52,403 nt of DNA from Chryseobacterium luteum (GCF_000737785.1 NZ_JPRO01000018.1:1-52403), one strand, 5' to 3'; counted from the stretch's first letter, positions 23,645 to 32,934 are shown. The notes: generated from the letters alone by a model not told the origin. Numbers and translations: made by a program.

Positions 23645-24724
23645 ATGAGAAAATCTATCCTCATCATAAGCCTGTTTATTATCACTTCCAATTTATCTGC
23701 CCAGAATGAAAAAAAGTCTGAGATCACTAAACAGCAATCAAATCAAGTTTCTATAACAGACCATGATAAAGCCTTTGAACAATGGATGAAGGACCATAAA
23801 ATCCCGAATGTAGGACTGGGTATTATTAAAAACGGAAAACTTGAAAGAGCAAAAGTCTATGGAAAATTACAGCACGGAACTACAGCCCCCAATAATACGA
23901 TATTTAATGTAGCTTCACTTACCAAGCCCGTTACAGCAATCGTTGCTTTAAAACTGGTAAGTATTGGGAAATGGAATCTGGATGAACCCCTTGACAAATT
24001 CTGGATAGATCCCGACATTCGCGAAGATACAAGATACAAGAAGGTGACAACACGAATCATCTTAAGCCACCAGACAGGTTTTCCCAACTGGAGATGGATG
24101 AATGCTGATAAAAGACTAAATTTTCAGTTTGATCCGGGAACAAAGTACCAGTATTCGGGAGAAGGTCTTGAATATCTTAGGAAAGCTCTGGAAAATAAAT
24201 TCGGGAAAACAATCAATCAACTTGCCGGAGAACTTATTTTTTTTCCTTTAAAAATGAAGGATACATCCTACATCTGGAATGAAAAGAAAGATGCAACAAG
24301 ATTTTCAGAAGGGTATGACAAAGATGGAAACAAGTATGAGACGGTAAAATCAACAACACCCAATGCTGCAGATGATCTCATGACCACCGTATCAGATTAC
24401 AGTCGTTTTTTGATTAGTGTAATGAATAGTGACGGACTTTCCGAAAAGGTTTTTAACGAAATGAAAACGGGCCAGGTGGTTACTAAAAAAGGCAAATCAT
24501 TTGGCCTGGGATTTGAAATCTACGATTTGGGTGATGGAAATACCGCTCTGTCTCATGGCGGGGCAGACCAGGGAGTACAAACCATTTTCTTCATCATTCC
24601 TAAAACGAAGGATGGTATCGTGATTTTCACGAATGTGGACGACGGATATAAAGTATATGAAAAACTCATAACGGAATATCTGGGAGACTATGGGAAGAAA
24701 GTTGTGGAGATTGAAATGAAGTAA
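23645..24724 (+). CDS. Exported serine hydrolase (class C beta-lactamase family)
   Basis: A 359-residue penicillin-binding-like hydrolase. A Sec signal peptide (MRKSILIISLFIITSNLSAQ) is followed by the beta-lactamase-related domain, with the nucleophile motif SLTK at residues 91-94, the second motif YSG (in YQYSGEGLEY) and the third HGG (in ALSHGGADQG). Such proteins include esterases, D-aminopeptidases and peptidoglycan-active enzymes. True beta-lactamase activity is not implied. It acts in the periplasm. It sits just right of repeat copy A and has no strong promoter motif. Confidence 0.88.
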   Translation: MRKSILIISLFIITSNLSAQNEKKSEITKQQSNQVSITDHDKAFEQWMKDHKIPNVGLGIIKNGKLERAKVYGKLQHGTTAPNNTIFNVASLTKPVTAIVALKLVSIGKWNLDEPLDKFWIDPDIREDTRYKKVTTRIILSHQTGFPNWRWMNADKRLNFQFDPGTKYQYSGEGLEYLRKALENKFGKTINQLAGELIFFPLKMKDTSYIWNEKKDATRFSEGYDKDGNKYETVKSTTPNAADDLMTTVSDYSRFLISVMNSDGLSEKVFNEMKTGQVVTKKGKSFGLGFEIYDLGDGNTALSHGGADQGVQTIFFIIPKTKDGIVIFTNVDDGYKVYEKLITEYLGDYGKKVVEIEMK

Positions 24725-24797
24725 AAATAAAACTTTTACAATCTATAATATATTTTGTAATTTAGTAACAACAACTAAAATAGTTATTTTATCCAAA

Positions 24798-24944
24798 ATG
24801 AAAACCGTTATAAAATATTCCTCTTTTAAAGAATTGAAATCCAATGAACATGGTACATTGGATAAAGAAACTGTGGATAAAAAACATAAGAAATTCGAAA
24901 AATTCATTAAATCTATTCAAAAATCTCCTAATAAAAGTAATTGA
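24798..24944 (+). CDS. 48-aa partner of the nucleotidyltransferase
   Basis: A 48-residue basic, charged protein (MKTVIKYSSFKELKSNEHG..., then a Lys-rich helix) with a proper ATG. It stops 5 nt before the ATG of the nucleotidyltransferase. Small basic partner plus nucleotidyltransferase is the layout of several toxin-antitoxin pairs. The upstream DNA has a short inverted repeat AACT-AAAAT-AGTT at about 24774-24786 that could be an operator. Function inferred only. Confidence 0.6.
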   Translation: MKTVIKYSSFKELKSNEHGTLDKETVDKKHKKFEKFIKSIQKSPNKSN

Positions 24945-24949
24945 CCTAT

Positions 24950-25450
24950 ATGGATGATAATTTCAAAATAAGTCTGCTGTCTGTCTGTGGGCTTTTAGAA
25001 AAACATTCCGTGCAGTATATGGTAATAGGTGGAACAGCCGTTGCTTATCATGGTTATTACAGACCCTCTACAAATATGGATGGCACAATTTCGGAAAAAC
25101 CGGATATTGATATTTGGTACAATCCAACCTATGAAAATTATTTCAGGTTAATTAATGTCATTGAAAGTCTTGGAAGAGATGTTACAAAATACAGGGAAGA
25201 GAAAATTCCGGATCCAAAAAAATCTTTTTTTAAGTTAGAATTGCCTGATTTCACATTAGATTTTCTGCCTAAAACCCGTTCCAAAATAACCTATCCAGTA
25301 GCAAGTTTGAAAAAAGAGGCTATACAATTGGATGGTGTAAATATTTACTTTATAAGCTTTGATGACCTCATCGAAGATAAAAAATCAAGTGGAAGAAAAA
25401 AAGATATAGAAGATATTAATGAACTTAAAAACTTAGGTAATCCTGATTAA
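24950..25450 (+). CDS. MNT/AbiEii-like nucleotidyltransferase
   Basis: A 166-residue protein with the nucleotidyltransferase fold signature: MVIGGTAVAYHGYYRPST, then KPDIDIWYNPT supplying the two catalytic Asp residues, and a later TLDFLPKT segment with the third acidic position. It resembles DUF6036/AbiEii-type proteins, which occur as toxins of toxin-antitoxin or abortive-infection systems and as stand-alone enzymes. ATG 24950 is preferred to TTG 24941, which would overlap the preceding small gene. The spacing suggests one operon with the 48-residue protein. A 9-bp perfect hairpin (25475-25495) follows the stop. Confidence 0.8.
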   Translation: MDDNFKISLLSVCGLLEKHSVQYMVIGGTAVAYHGYYRPSTNMDGTISEKPDIDIWYNPTYENYFRLINVIESLGRDVTKYREEKIPDPKKSFFKLELPDFTLDFLPKTRSKITYPVASLKKEAIQLDGVNIYFISFDDLIEDKKSSGRKKDIEDINELKNLGNPD

Positions 25451-25699
25451 TAAGATAAAATACATTCTGTACTGATCAACTTATTTTAAGTTGATAAAAA
25501 CAAAATTGTTTACGAATTTTCATATCCACTGGGATTTTGACATCTTAAATAAAAATACATCAAAAACTGCTATAAGCCGTTATTTTTAGCTATCGACTAT
25601 CTATCTATTTAAAAAGAAAAATTATTTGATAAAGAAGCATTTTCCAGGCATCAAATAAATTAATAATGAATAAGTTATGATTTTTACAAATTAAAAGCT

Positions 25700-25707
25700 T
25701 AATTTTG
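25700..25707 (+). promoter_or_regulatory. Putative -7 box of the J-KTSC gene
   Basis: TAATTTTG matches TAnnTTTG exactly, 24 nt before ATG 25732. The -33 position is only TGA. The rest of the 25451-25731 spacer holds a hairpin and AT-rich DNA. Confidence 0.45.
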
Positions 25708-25731
25708 CACCCCGAAATAAGGATCATACAT

Positions 25732-26178
25732 ATGAAAAGAGTTGGTGAACACAGAAAACTTCTTGGGGTTGATAAAAGCGTTACTTTAAAAGAGCTAAAG
25801 ACAATTTACAGAAATACGATGAAAGATTCGCATCCTGATAAATTTGCTAATGATGAGGCCGGAAAGCTGGAAGCAGAAGAAAAAAGCAAGTCGGTGATTG
25901 AAGCCTATCACTTTTTAGTGAGCATCAACGAGGAAACGCAGGAAAAATATAAAGAAGAATATACTGAAACGATCACAAAATCTAATATTCAGGATTTTTA
26001 TCTTGAAAAAGCAGTCTTAAAAGTTCAGCATTTGAACGGAAAAATGTATGAATATATCGGTGTTCCGAGAAATACATATATAAAAATGGTCAATTCTGAT
26101 TCGCCAAGCCGTTTTGCAAGAAGACATATTTATGGAAACTTCGTCTACAGAAAGTCTGGTGAGGTAATGGCAGATTAA
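25732..26178 (+). CDS. J-domain plus KTSC-domain protein
   Basis: A 148-residue fusion. Residues about 3-70 are a DnaJ J-domain (HRKLLGVDKSVTLKELKTIY, then the HPD motif in DSHPDKFAND), which would stimulate an Hsp70 partner. The C-terminal about 60 residues are a KTSC domain (VLKVQHLNGKMYEYIGVP, YIKMVNSDSPSRFARRHIYG). ATG 25732 is chosen because the frame's earlier start at 25705 overlaps the -7 box. Function unknown; the combination occurs in Bacteroidota. Good terminator downstream. Confidence 0.85.
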   Translation: MKRVGEHRKLLGVDKSVTLKELKTIYRNTMKDSHPDKFANDEAGKLEAEEKSKSVIEAYHFLVSINEETQEKYKEEYTETITKSNIQDFYLEKAVLKVQHLNGKMYEYIGVPRNTYIKMVNSDSPSRFARRHIYGNFVYRKSGEVMAD

Positions 26179-26199
26179 TTTCAGCATAAAAAAATAAGC

Positions 26200-26233
26200 A
26201 AAGGCTTTCAGTTCATTCTGGAAGCCTTTTTTA
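26200..26233 (+). terminator. Terminator of the J-KTSC gene
   Basis: AAAGGCTTTCAG pairs with CTGGAAGCCTTT (one G-T pair) around a 6-nt loop and is followed by T6. Confidence 0.85.
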
Positions 26234-26258
26234 TTGAGTTTTAAAACATTACTTTCTG

Positions 26259-26425
26259 TTGGTTAATCGCAAAAGCGCAAAGTTTTAAACTGTATGGATG
26301 TTTTCAGGCGCAAGAAAATCAAAGATTTTCAGCAAGTTTTGCAGTTTAAATTTTATCGTAGATAAAATCCTTGCGCCTTAAATACAATGTTTTAATTATA
26401 AACTTGCGCCTTTGCGATTAACCAA
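26259..26425 (+). repeat. MITE-like dispersed repeat, copy B
   Basis: A 167-bp element with 22-bp terminal inverted repeats (26259-26280 and 26404-26425, one mismatch) beginning TTGGTTAATCGC. It is inverted relative to copy A and in the same orientation as copy C (52352 onward). It fills most of the 26179-26566 spacer together with two terminators. Non-coding, with an internal palindrome TTTTATC-GTA-GATAAAA. Confidence 0.88.
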
Positions 26426-26513
26426 CAACATGCAACTTTTTCATAAGTTTATTCTTAAAATTGATGACTTCGAGAACCTCAGCCATCAATTTTTAATCGC
26501 CAATTTTAAACAC

Positions 26514-26546
26514 AAAAAAAGCGCATCATTTCTGATACGCTTTTTC
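26514..26546 (-). terminator. Terminator of the efflux operon
   Basis: AAAAAGCGCATCA pairs with TGATACGCTTTTT (one G-T pair) around TTTC, 21 nt after the RND gene stop. On the minus strand it ends in a T run. Confidence 0.88.
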
Positions 26547-26566
26547 GGTTAATTAAGGTTGTTATA

Positions 26567-29500
26567 TTAATCTATGTGTTTCGGTGTGTAACCGTCTTCA
26601 CTTAGTTCTTTGTGTTCATATTCAGCCTTCATTTCAGCTTCGTAGTCTACTTTTTCACCTTTGCCCATTCTTCTTAGAATTGAATCAAATAATGAATAAA
26701 CTACCGGTACAATGATCAGCGTCAGGAATAATGATGATGTCAAACCACCAATAATTACCCAAGCCAATCCGTTGTTCATCTCTGCTCCTGCTCCTTTTGC
26801 AATCGCAATCGGGATCATACCGAAGATCATCGCAATTGTTGTCATCAGGATCGGACGAAGACGTGCGTGGTTGGCCTGAATCAAAGCATCATGTGTATTG
26901 GCACCTGCTGCTTTTCTCATATTCGCAAAGTCGACAATCATAATCGCGTTCTTCGCTACCAAACCAATCAGCATGATCATCCCCAGCATCGTAAAGATGT
27001 TTAATGAGTTTCCGGTGATGGCGAGAATAACCATTACCCCGATCAATGCCAGAGGAATGGAGAATAATACCACGAACGGATATACAAATGAGTCATACAA
27101 TGAAACCATTACCAGGTAAACCAATACGATAGCCGCTAATAAAGCGATTCCTAACGTACCGAAACCTTCAGTCTGGTTTTCCATATCACCACTCCATATA
27201 TAGCTTACACCTGCAGGTTTGGTCTTTTCGTTGTCCATAAACTGAGCGGCCCATTCGTTGGCAACATCTCCTACAGGACGACCTACTACTTTAGATTTTA
27301 CCTTTACAGAAGGCGCTTTATCTCTACGTTCCAATAAACTTGGTCCTGAACCCATTTTTACATCAGCAAACTGACTCAGTCTGATTTGTTCACCTGCCGG
27401 ATTTGTAAACATTAAGTTTCTCACATCATCAATCGACTGTCTGTTGGCATCACCAAAACGGATGTTGATATCATACTCGTACTCTCCGGCTCTGAATTTT
27501 CCGTCTGTATTTCCACTGAATGCCGTCTGCATTGTTTGTCCTACACTTGAAAGATTTAAGCCTAAAGAAGCCATTTTATCTCTGTCGATATTTACCTGTA
27601 CTTCAGGGCTTCCAGAGTCGGTTGATAATTCTGCATCTACAGAACCTGGTACTTTTTTAAGCAATTCAAGAATCCTATTTGCTTCTTTATTGGCTGTTTC
27701 GTTATCCTGAGCCGTTACCACCATTTCAATTGGTGCATTATCTGCTCCCATTAACCCGATCGGTGCTGTTTTAAATTCAACTCCTGTGAATTTTTCTTCT
27801 AAAGCTCTCTTGATTTTTGCAGACTTGATATCTGTACTTTCATTACGTTCAGATTTATCAACCAAAATAACTTGGATTTCTGACTGATACAATGTAGCCT
27901 GTGCTCCACCAAAACCTGATGACTGCTGGCCAACTGTTGTAATCATATCAACTACATCTTTATCATTTCTAAGATACTTTTCAACCGCTAAAGTAACCTG
28001 ATTGGTTTTTTCTACGGAAGCATCTTTTGGTAATTCCATCTGAACAAGGAACTGTCCTCTATCCATTTTAGGGAAGAATTCACCACCGATAAACCCGAAA
28101 GCCACCAACATGAATGAAGAAATCAGGATAATGAACGTTATAACCACTGTCATGACTCTTCTTAGTGTTGTTTTTAAAGCCCATTCCAGGATTCCTGTGA
28201 TCCAGTGCGTGAATTTCTCCAATTGCTTTTCAAACCAAAGGATAAATTTCTCAAAAGGATTTTTACCCGTCAGATGCACCAGTTTACCATATCTTGAAGA
28301 TAACCAGGGAATGATGGTAAATGAAGCCAATAATGAAAATAATGTCGCAATAACCACCGTGACACAGAACTGCGCCAGGATATCAGCAACCAACCCTGAA
28401 CTCATCGCGATCGGTAAGAATACCACCACGATTACCAGGGTAATGGCCGTTACCGTAAACCCAATTTCCGAAGCACCATCGTAGGCTGCACGGATTCTGC
28501 TTTTCCCCATCTCCATGTGACGGTAAACGTTCTCCAAAACCACAATCGCATCATCCACAAGAATACCCACAACCAATGAAAGTCCAAGTAAACTCATCAG
28601 GTTTAAGGTATACCCCATCAGATACATTCCGATTACCGTTGCAATCAATGACATCGGAATAGAAACCATTACGATAAATGCGTTTCTGATGTTATGAAGG
28701 AACAGTAACATTACTACTGCTACCAGGATAATCGCTAAGAATAAATCGAAAATTACATGGTCCGCAGCTTCAAGCGTAAAGTCTGTTGTATCATCTACAA
28801 TATTGATTTTAATCCCCTGAGTTTTATAGTTGCTCTGAACATTAGCAATGGTTTTCTGAATGGCTTCTGAAACGGAAACCGCATTGGCATCAGATTGTTT
28901 TTTAACCTGCAGTAAAATCGTTGAATTCTGATTGTACCTTGCCACTTTCTCCACATCTTTCTGGGTATCGAAAACGGTTGCAATATCAGACAGACGAACC
29001 TGGGCTCCATCTTTATTGGAAACCACAAGGTTATTCATCTCATCTACACTTTTATACTTTCCGGAAAGCCTGATCGTGGATCTTGAAGTTCTGGTCTTCA
29101 GAGCTCCCGTCGGGAAATCCAGGTTGGAGGAAAGAATGGACTGCTGTACATCTGCGATGGCAATACCATATCCCTGCATTTTCTTTTCATCCAGGCTTAC
29201 CTGAATCTCTCTCTCCTGCCCACCTACAAGGTCAACCTGGGCTACACCGTTTACACGGGAAAAAATAGGCTCTATTTTTTTATCTAAAAGGTCGTAAAGA
29301 TCTTTATTATTCAATTTATCACTGGAAATACTCAACGTCATGATCGGAAGATCATCCAGTGAGAATTTTTGCAGTGATGGCGGATCTGCATCGTCCGGAA
29401 GGTCTGCCAGAATAGCATTTACCTTTCTCTGTGCATCATTCAAAGCATAGTTTACATCGGCACCGGTATTCAGCTGAACCATAATCACCGATAAACTTTC

Positions 29501-29755
29501 GTAAGATGAAGATTCTACTTTTTTTACGTTTTCCAGGGAACCCACGGCATCTTCAATTTTCCGGGTTACCGAAGTTTCCACCTCAGCAGGCGAAGCTCCC
29601 GGATATACCGTAGAAATGGTTACCATATTGGTTTCAAACTTCGGAATCAACTCGTACCCCATCATGGAGTAACTTAATAAACCACCCAGCGTAAGTATCG
29701 TAAACAATACGATAACAAGGGACGGTCGTTTAATGGATATTTCTGCTAACTTCAT
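26567..29755 (-). CDS. RND multidrug efflux permease (AcrB/MexB type)
   Basis: A 1062-residue inner-membrane proton-driven efflux pump of the HAE1/AcrB superfamily. It has 12 transmembrane segments with two large periplasmic loops. Visible marks are the N-terminal IKRPSLVIVLF helix, PGASPAEVETSVTRKIED, GILVDDAIVVLENV in TM4 with the proton-relay Asp pair, and the second-half equivalents IGLVAKNAIMIVDFA and LRPILMTTIAMIFGMIP. Length is as expected. It works with the adaptor and TolC-like protein encoded upstream in the same operon. Substrate range cannot be read from sequence. Confidence 0.96.
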   Translation of the reverse strand: MKLAEISIKRPSLVIVLFTILTLGGLLSYSMMGYELIPKFETNMVTISTVYPGASPAEVETSVTRKIEDAVGSLENVKKVESSSYESLSVIMVQLNTGADVNYALNDAQRKVNAILADLPDDADPPSLQKFSLDDLPIMTLSISSDKLNNKDLYDLLDKKIEPIFSRVNGVAQVDLVGGQEREIQVSLDEKKMQGYGIAIADVQQSILSSNLDFPTGALKTRTSRSTIRLSGKYKSVDEMNNLVVSNKDGAQVRLSDIATVFDTQKDVEKVARYNQNSTILLQVKKQSDANAVSVSEAIQKTIANVQSNYKTQGIKINIVDDTTDFTLEAADHVIFDLFLAIILVAVVMLLFLHNIRNAFIVMVSIPMSLIATVIGMYLMGYTLNLMSLLGLSLVVGILVDDAIVVLENVYRHMEMGKSRIRAAYDGASEIGFTVTAITLVIVVVFLPIAMSSGLVADILAQFCVTVVIATLFSLLASFTIIPWLSSRYGKLVHLTGKNPFEKFILWFEKQLEKFTHWITGILEWALKTTLRRVMTVVITFIILISSFMLVAFGFIGGEFFPKMDRGQFLVQMELPKDASVEKTNQVTLAVEKYLRNDKDVVDMITTVGQQSSGFGGAQATLYQSEIQVILVDKSERNESTDIKSAKIKRALEEKFTGVEFKTAPIGLMGADNAPIEMVVTAQDNETANKEANRILELLKKVPGSVDAELSTDSGSPEVQVNIDRDKMASLGLNLSSVGQTMQTAFSGNTDGKFRAGEYEYDINIRFGDANRQSIDDVRNLMFTNPAGEQIRLSQFADVKMGSGPSLLERRDKAPSVKVKSKVVGRPVGDVANEWAAQFMDNEKTKPAGVSYIWSGDMENQTEGFGTLGIALLAAIVLVYLVMVSLYDSFVYPFVVLFSIPLALIGVMVILAITGNSLNIFTMLGMIMLIGLVAKNAIMIVDFANMRKAAGANTHDALIQANHARLRPILMTTIAMIFGMIPIAIAKGAGAEMNNGLAWVIIGGLTSSLFLTLIIVPVVYSLFDSILRRMGKGEKVDYEAEMKAEYEHKELSEDGYTPKHID

Positions 29756-29762
29756 CTTCTGC

Positions 29763-30824
29763 TTACTTTACGATATTGATTTTCGAACCGTTATCAAGGT
29801 TGATCTGTCCGCTGGTAATTACCTGTTCACCACCATTCAGTCCGCTTAAGATCTGAACTTTGTCTCCGTATACTTTTCCGGTCTGTACTTTGATCAGTTT
29901 AGCCGTTCCGTTGCTTACGATAAATAATTGCCCTGAACTTACTCCGTTCACAAAAGCTTGTGCAGGAACAGTCAGCATATTCTGAGTTTCAGCACCATGA
30001 TTGGTTTTAAATAAAGCCGTTGCGTACATCCCTGCTTTTAGGTTTCCTCTGTTCTGAACTTCAATTTCAACAGGGAAATTTAAAGAGGCATCACTTTTAG
30101 GCGCAATAAATGTAATTCTGCCGCTGAAAGAATCTTCCGGTAAAACATTAACATTAATTGGTACTTCCTGGCCCAGTGCAATTCTTCCCACCTGGCTTTC
30201 GTCTACCAATACAGAAAGTTTAAGACTGTTGATATTAACGATTTCAAACATCGAAGTTCCGATTGAAACTACAGTTCCCGGCTCAACCATTTTTTTATTG
30301 ATCGTTCCGCTGATCCCTGCACGAATGCTTGTATCATTTACTCTTACGCCTTGGGCTCTTACTGCAACCTGTGCATTTTTCAGCTGTAATCTTGAATTAT
30401 CCAGCTGCTGTTTTGTAACACCTCCTGTTTTATAGGCATTTTCGTAACGCTGGTTATCAATAATGGCATTCTGCAAGTTGTTTTGAGCCTGAGAAATATC
30501 AACCTCGATTGCATCTCTTTTAATGGTTGCCAAAACCTGGCCCGCACCCACTTTTGACCCTTCTTTTACCAAAACATTCACGATACGTCCTGCGATTTCG
30601 GAAGACTGGTTCATTTCCTGTTTTGGAATAAAAGTTCCGTTAGCTGAATAATCGGTATTGATGTTTTCTCTTGCAACCGTTACAACATTCACGTTGATCT
30701 TATCAACCTGTTTGGCCACTTCTTTAACTTCTTTCGTCTGTTTCTCCTTGTTATCCGCAATCTTGTAAGCCGCTAAACCGACTAAGACCGCTGCTACGAT
30801 GATATATATTAAAGTTTTTTTCAT
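29763..30824 (-). CDS. RND efflux periplasmic adaptor (membrane fusion protein)
   Basis: A 353-residue MFP. An N-terminal membrane anchor (TLIYIIVAAVLVGLAAYKI) is followed by a split lipoyl domain (GRIVNVLVKEGSKVGAGQVL and GISGTINKKMVEPGTVVSIG), an alpha-hairpin between them, and beta-barrel and membrane-proximal domains (VLPEDSFSGRITFIAPKSD). It bridges the RND pump and the outer-membrane channel. It lies 7 nt upstream of the RND gene and 9 nt after tolC. No lipobox; anchored by the N-terminal helix or cleaved. Confidence 0.95.
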   Translation of the reverse strand: MKKTLIYIIVAAVLVGLAAYKIADNKEKQTKEVKEVAKQVDKINVNVVTVARENINTDYSANGTFIPKQEMNQSSEIAGRIVNVLVKEGSKVGAGQVLATIKRDAIEVDISQAQNNLQNAIIDNQRYENAYKTGGVTKQQLDNSRLQLKNAQVAVRAQGVRVNDTSIRAGISGTINKKMVEPGTVVSIGTSMFEIVNINSLKLSVLVDESQVGRIALGQEVPINVNVLPEDSFSGRITFIAPKSDASLNFPVEIEVQNRGNLKAGMYATALFKTNHGAETQNMLTVPAQAFVNGVSSGQLFIVSNGTAKLIKVQTGKVYGDKVQILSGLNGGEQVITSGQINLDNGSKINIVK

Positions 30825-30833
30825 TTTAGTTTA

Positions 30834-32186
30834 TTATAAGTTTTGTAGTGTGTTCAGTTCCCCTTTAGCTTTTATTAATTTAATCTCAGCCTGTTTGTAA
30901 TCCAGCAGCGCGTTTGAATAGTTCTGTTTTGCCTGCGTCAAAGCATTTTCAGAATCCAGCACTTCCGTAAGTGTTGCTAAACCGTACTGATAATTTGACT
31001 GTGTATTTTTCTGAACTCTTTCCGCAAGATCAACGTTATCTTTCATGCTCTGAATATTGATAATGGCATTTTCCATATTGGCAATGGCATTTTTATGATC
31101 AAGATCCAAAGTCAGCTGTGTATTCTGAATATCCTGGTCAAGATCCTGAATATCAATTTCTGCCTGCTGAATTTTAGCTTTTGTAGCACCACCCGTAAAA
31201 ATAGGGACATTAATGTTCAAACCTATCGCAGAATAGTCGCTCCAAAGAACTCCGTTATTAAGACCGTTGGTTAAAGGGAATTTTTTACCCATACCAGACC
31301 AACCATAGTTTGCTGTAAGGCTCACAGTAGGATAAAGATAGGCTTCCGTAGCTTTCTTGTTAAACACAAGAAGTTCTCTGTTCTTATTCAAAACTTTGAT
31401 TTCCGTACGGTTATCAAGATTTAAAGTACTTGCGATCAATTCCGGTTTGGGCTCGATTGTTTTTTCTTCAAGCTCGATTTCAGTGCCGATCGGAACTCCC
31501 ATATAAAACTTCAGAGCGTTTTTTGAAAGTTCAACGGAATTGATTAGCTGCTGTTTGCTTGAACCGATATTCGTTAATTGAACATTCGTACGATCCAGGT
31601 CAATGGCTTTTGCCAGGCCATTATCTACCAAACTTTTAATAACGTTTCTTACTCTTTCGGTATTGGCATAGCTCGCTTCTACTGTCTTTAAATTTTCTAC
31701 CTGTACAAATACCTGATAGTAAGCTGTTGCTACATTTTCAATGATCTGTTCGTTCGTCAGCTGAGCGTTCAAAACGTAAAATTCTCTTGTAGATTTTGCG
31801 GCTTTAAGACCTGTAAAAACTCTCTGGTCAAATAAAGCCTGCTGAAGCTGTACGGAAGCGGTAGAACTCCAGGGTTGTCCCAGCTGAGCTCTGATTCTTT
31901 CTCCACCAAATTCAAGCAAAGACTCTTGAATAACAGGATTATAAGTTAATCCTGCCGTGGCACTTATCTGTGGTAATGCACCTGCTCTGGCTTCATCAAT
32001 TTTATATTCGGCTTTTTTGATCTGCAAGGCTGCTTTTTTAGCTTCTGCTTTGTTTTGCAGTGCCTGCTTGATGGCTTCCTGTAAAGAAACCTGCTGCTGG
32101 GCAGATACCGATGAAAAGCCGAAAATCATAAATGCTGCAGCTATCCCAATTTTTAGCTTCCTAGCAGTTATACGTTTTCTTTTCAT
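30834..32186 (-). CDS. TolC-family outer-membrane efflux protein
   Basis: A 450-residue outer-membrane factor. A signal peptide (IGIAAAFMIFGFSSVSAQ) precedes QQVSLQEAIKQALQNK, the usual TolC start. Long coiled helical repeats with two OEP domains follow, including GATKAKIQQAEIDIQDLDQ and YQYGLATLTEVLDSENAL, the second-repeat hallmark. Forms the exit duct of the tripartite pump. It is the first structural gene after tetR, 89 nt downstream, without its own recognisable promoter. Confidence 0.94.
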   Translation of the reverse strand: MKRKRITARKLKIGIAAAFMIFGFSSVSAQQQVSLQEAIKQALQNKAEAKKAALQIKKAEYKIDEARAGALPQISATAGLTYNPVIQESLLEFGGERIRAQLGQPWSSTASVQLQQALFDQRVFTGLKAAKSTREFYVLNAQLTNEQIIENVATAYYQVFVQVENLKTVEASYANTERVRNVIKSLVDNGLAKAIDLDRTNVQLTNIGSSKQQLINSVELSKNALKFYMGVPIGTEIELEEKTIEPKPELIASTLNLDNRTEIKVLNKNRELLVFNKKATEAYLYPTVSLTANYGWSGMGKKFPLTNGLNNGVLWSDYSAIGLNINVPIFTGGATKAKIQQAEIDIQDLDQDIQNTQLTLDLDHKNAIANMENAIINIQSMKDNVDLAERVQKNTQSNYQYGLATLTEVLDSENALTQAKQNYSNALLDYKQAEIKLIKAKGELNTLQNL

Positions 32187-32275
32187 AATTTTATACTTCG
32201 TTTATTTTTTTAATGTATATTATTCTCTTTATATCTATAAATGACGAATCATTTCTTAAAATACTTTAACATTTT

Positions 32276-32869
32276 TTAATTTTTAAATAACATATTTAAA
32301 ATGATGTCCTTTCTTTCGGAAATAATTTGGTCAAATTCAGTATCAGTAATCATGAGATTTTCTAAAAGTAAAGGACGGACAGCACTCGGAAATACTAAAA
32401 GTGAAATCATATTTAAAAGAAACTGAATCGGTGCCATTTTTTCGATATTTCCCAATTCCATTTCTTTTTCAATGTCTTTGTAAAGTTTTTTCAAATTATC
32501 TTCCTCCACATCTCTTGTGTGACAGATTCCTTTATTGATCTGTGAAACAATATAAGTTTCAAGATAAGGATACTGAAGGCTTGTAGACAGGCTCCCTTCG
32601 ATGAACTCAGCTATTTTAACTTTAAAAGGAAGATCAGAATTCATGATGATTTCAGATTTTTCTTTTTCCACCCTGTGTGCTTCATCAAAAATGATCTGAA
32701 TCAAATTGTCTCTTGAACGGAAATAATAATTGATAAGTGTTCTGTTGACTCCCGCTTCGTCTGCAATTTCCTGCGTAGTAGCGTTAAATTTCCCTTTCAC
32801 AAAGAATAAATTCTTTGCGGTTTCCTTTATTAATTCCTGTGTTTGATCTTTTTTTTCTTGTTTTGACAT
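32276..32869 (-). CDS. TetR-family repressor of the efflux operon
   Basis: A 197-residue TetR regulator. The N-terminal helix-turn-helix reads GKFNATTQEIADEAGVNRT, then LINYYFRSRDNLIQIIF, the TetR recognition pattern. The C-terminal helical region is the ligand-binding and dimerisation domain. The frame opens upstream to 32932, but ATG 32869 is chosen since a promoter and two operators occupy 32870-32934. It is the first gene of the tetR-tolC-MFP-RND operon, so it likely represses itself and the pump and is released by a pump substrate. Confidence 0.93.
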   Translation of the reverse strand: MSKQEKKDQTQELIKETAKNLFFVKGKFNATTQEIADEAGVNRTLINYYFRSRDNLIQIIFDEAHRVEKEKSEIIMNSDLPFKVKIAEFIEGSLSTSLQYPYLETYIVSQINKGICHTRDVEEDNLKKLYKDIEKEMELGNIEKMAPIQFLLNMISLLVFPSAVRPLLLENLMITDTEFDQIISERKDIILNMLFKN

Positions 32870-32934
32870 TTTTGTTAAACAATTTTGTGCAAATATAAAC
32901 CAATCATCTGTTTTGACAAAATTGTTAAACAAAA
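32870..32934 (-). promoter_or_regulatory. Efflux operon promoter with twin TetR operators
   Basis: On the minus strand TTG (32919-32917), 19 nt, TATATTTG (32897-32890) is an exact promoter. Two 18-nt sites (32870-32887 and 32917-32934) are inverted copies of each other with one mismatch. Each holds the palindrome TTGTT-A-AACAA (centres 32877 and 32927, 50 bp apart). One covers the -33 element and the other the transcript start and leader. Confidence 0.8.

Noticed and set aside
25475..25495. Perfect 9-bp hairpin after the nucleotidyltransferase gene
   Set aside because: No T tract follows on either strand, so it is not called a terminator.
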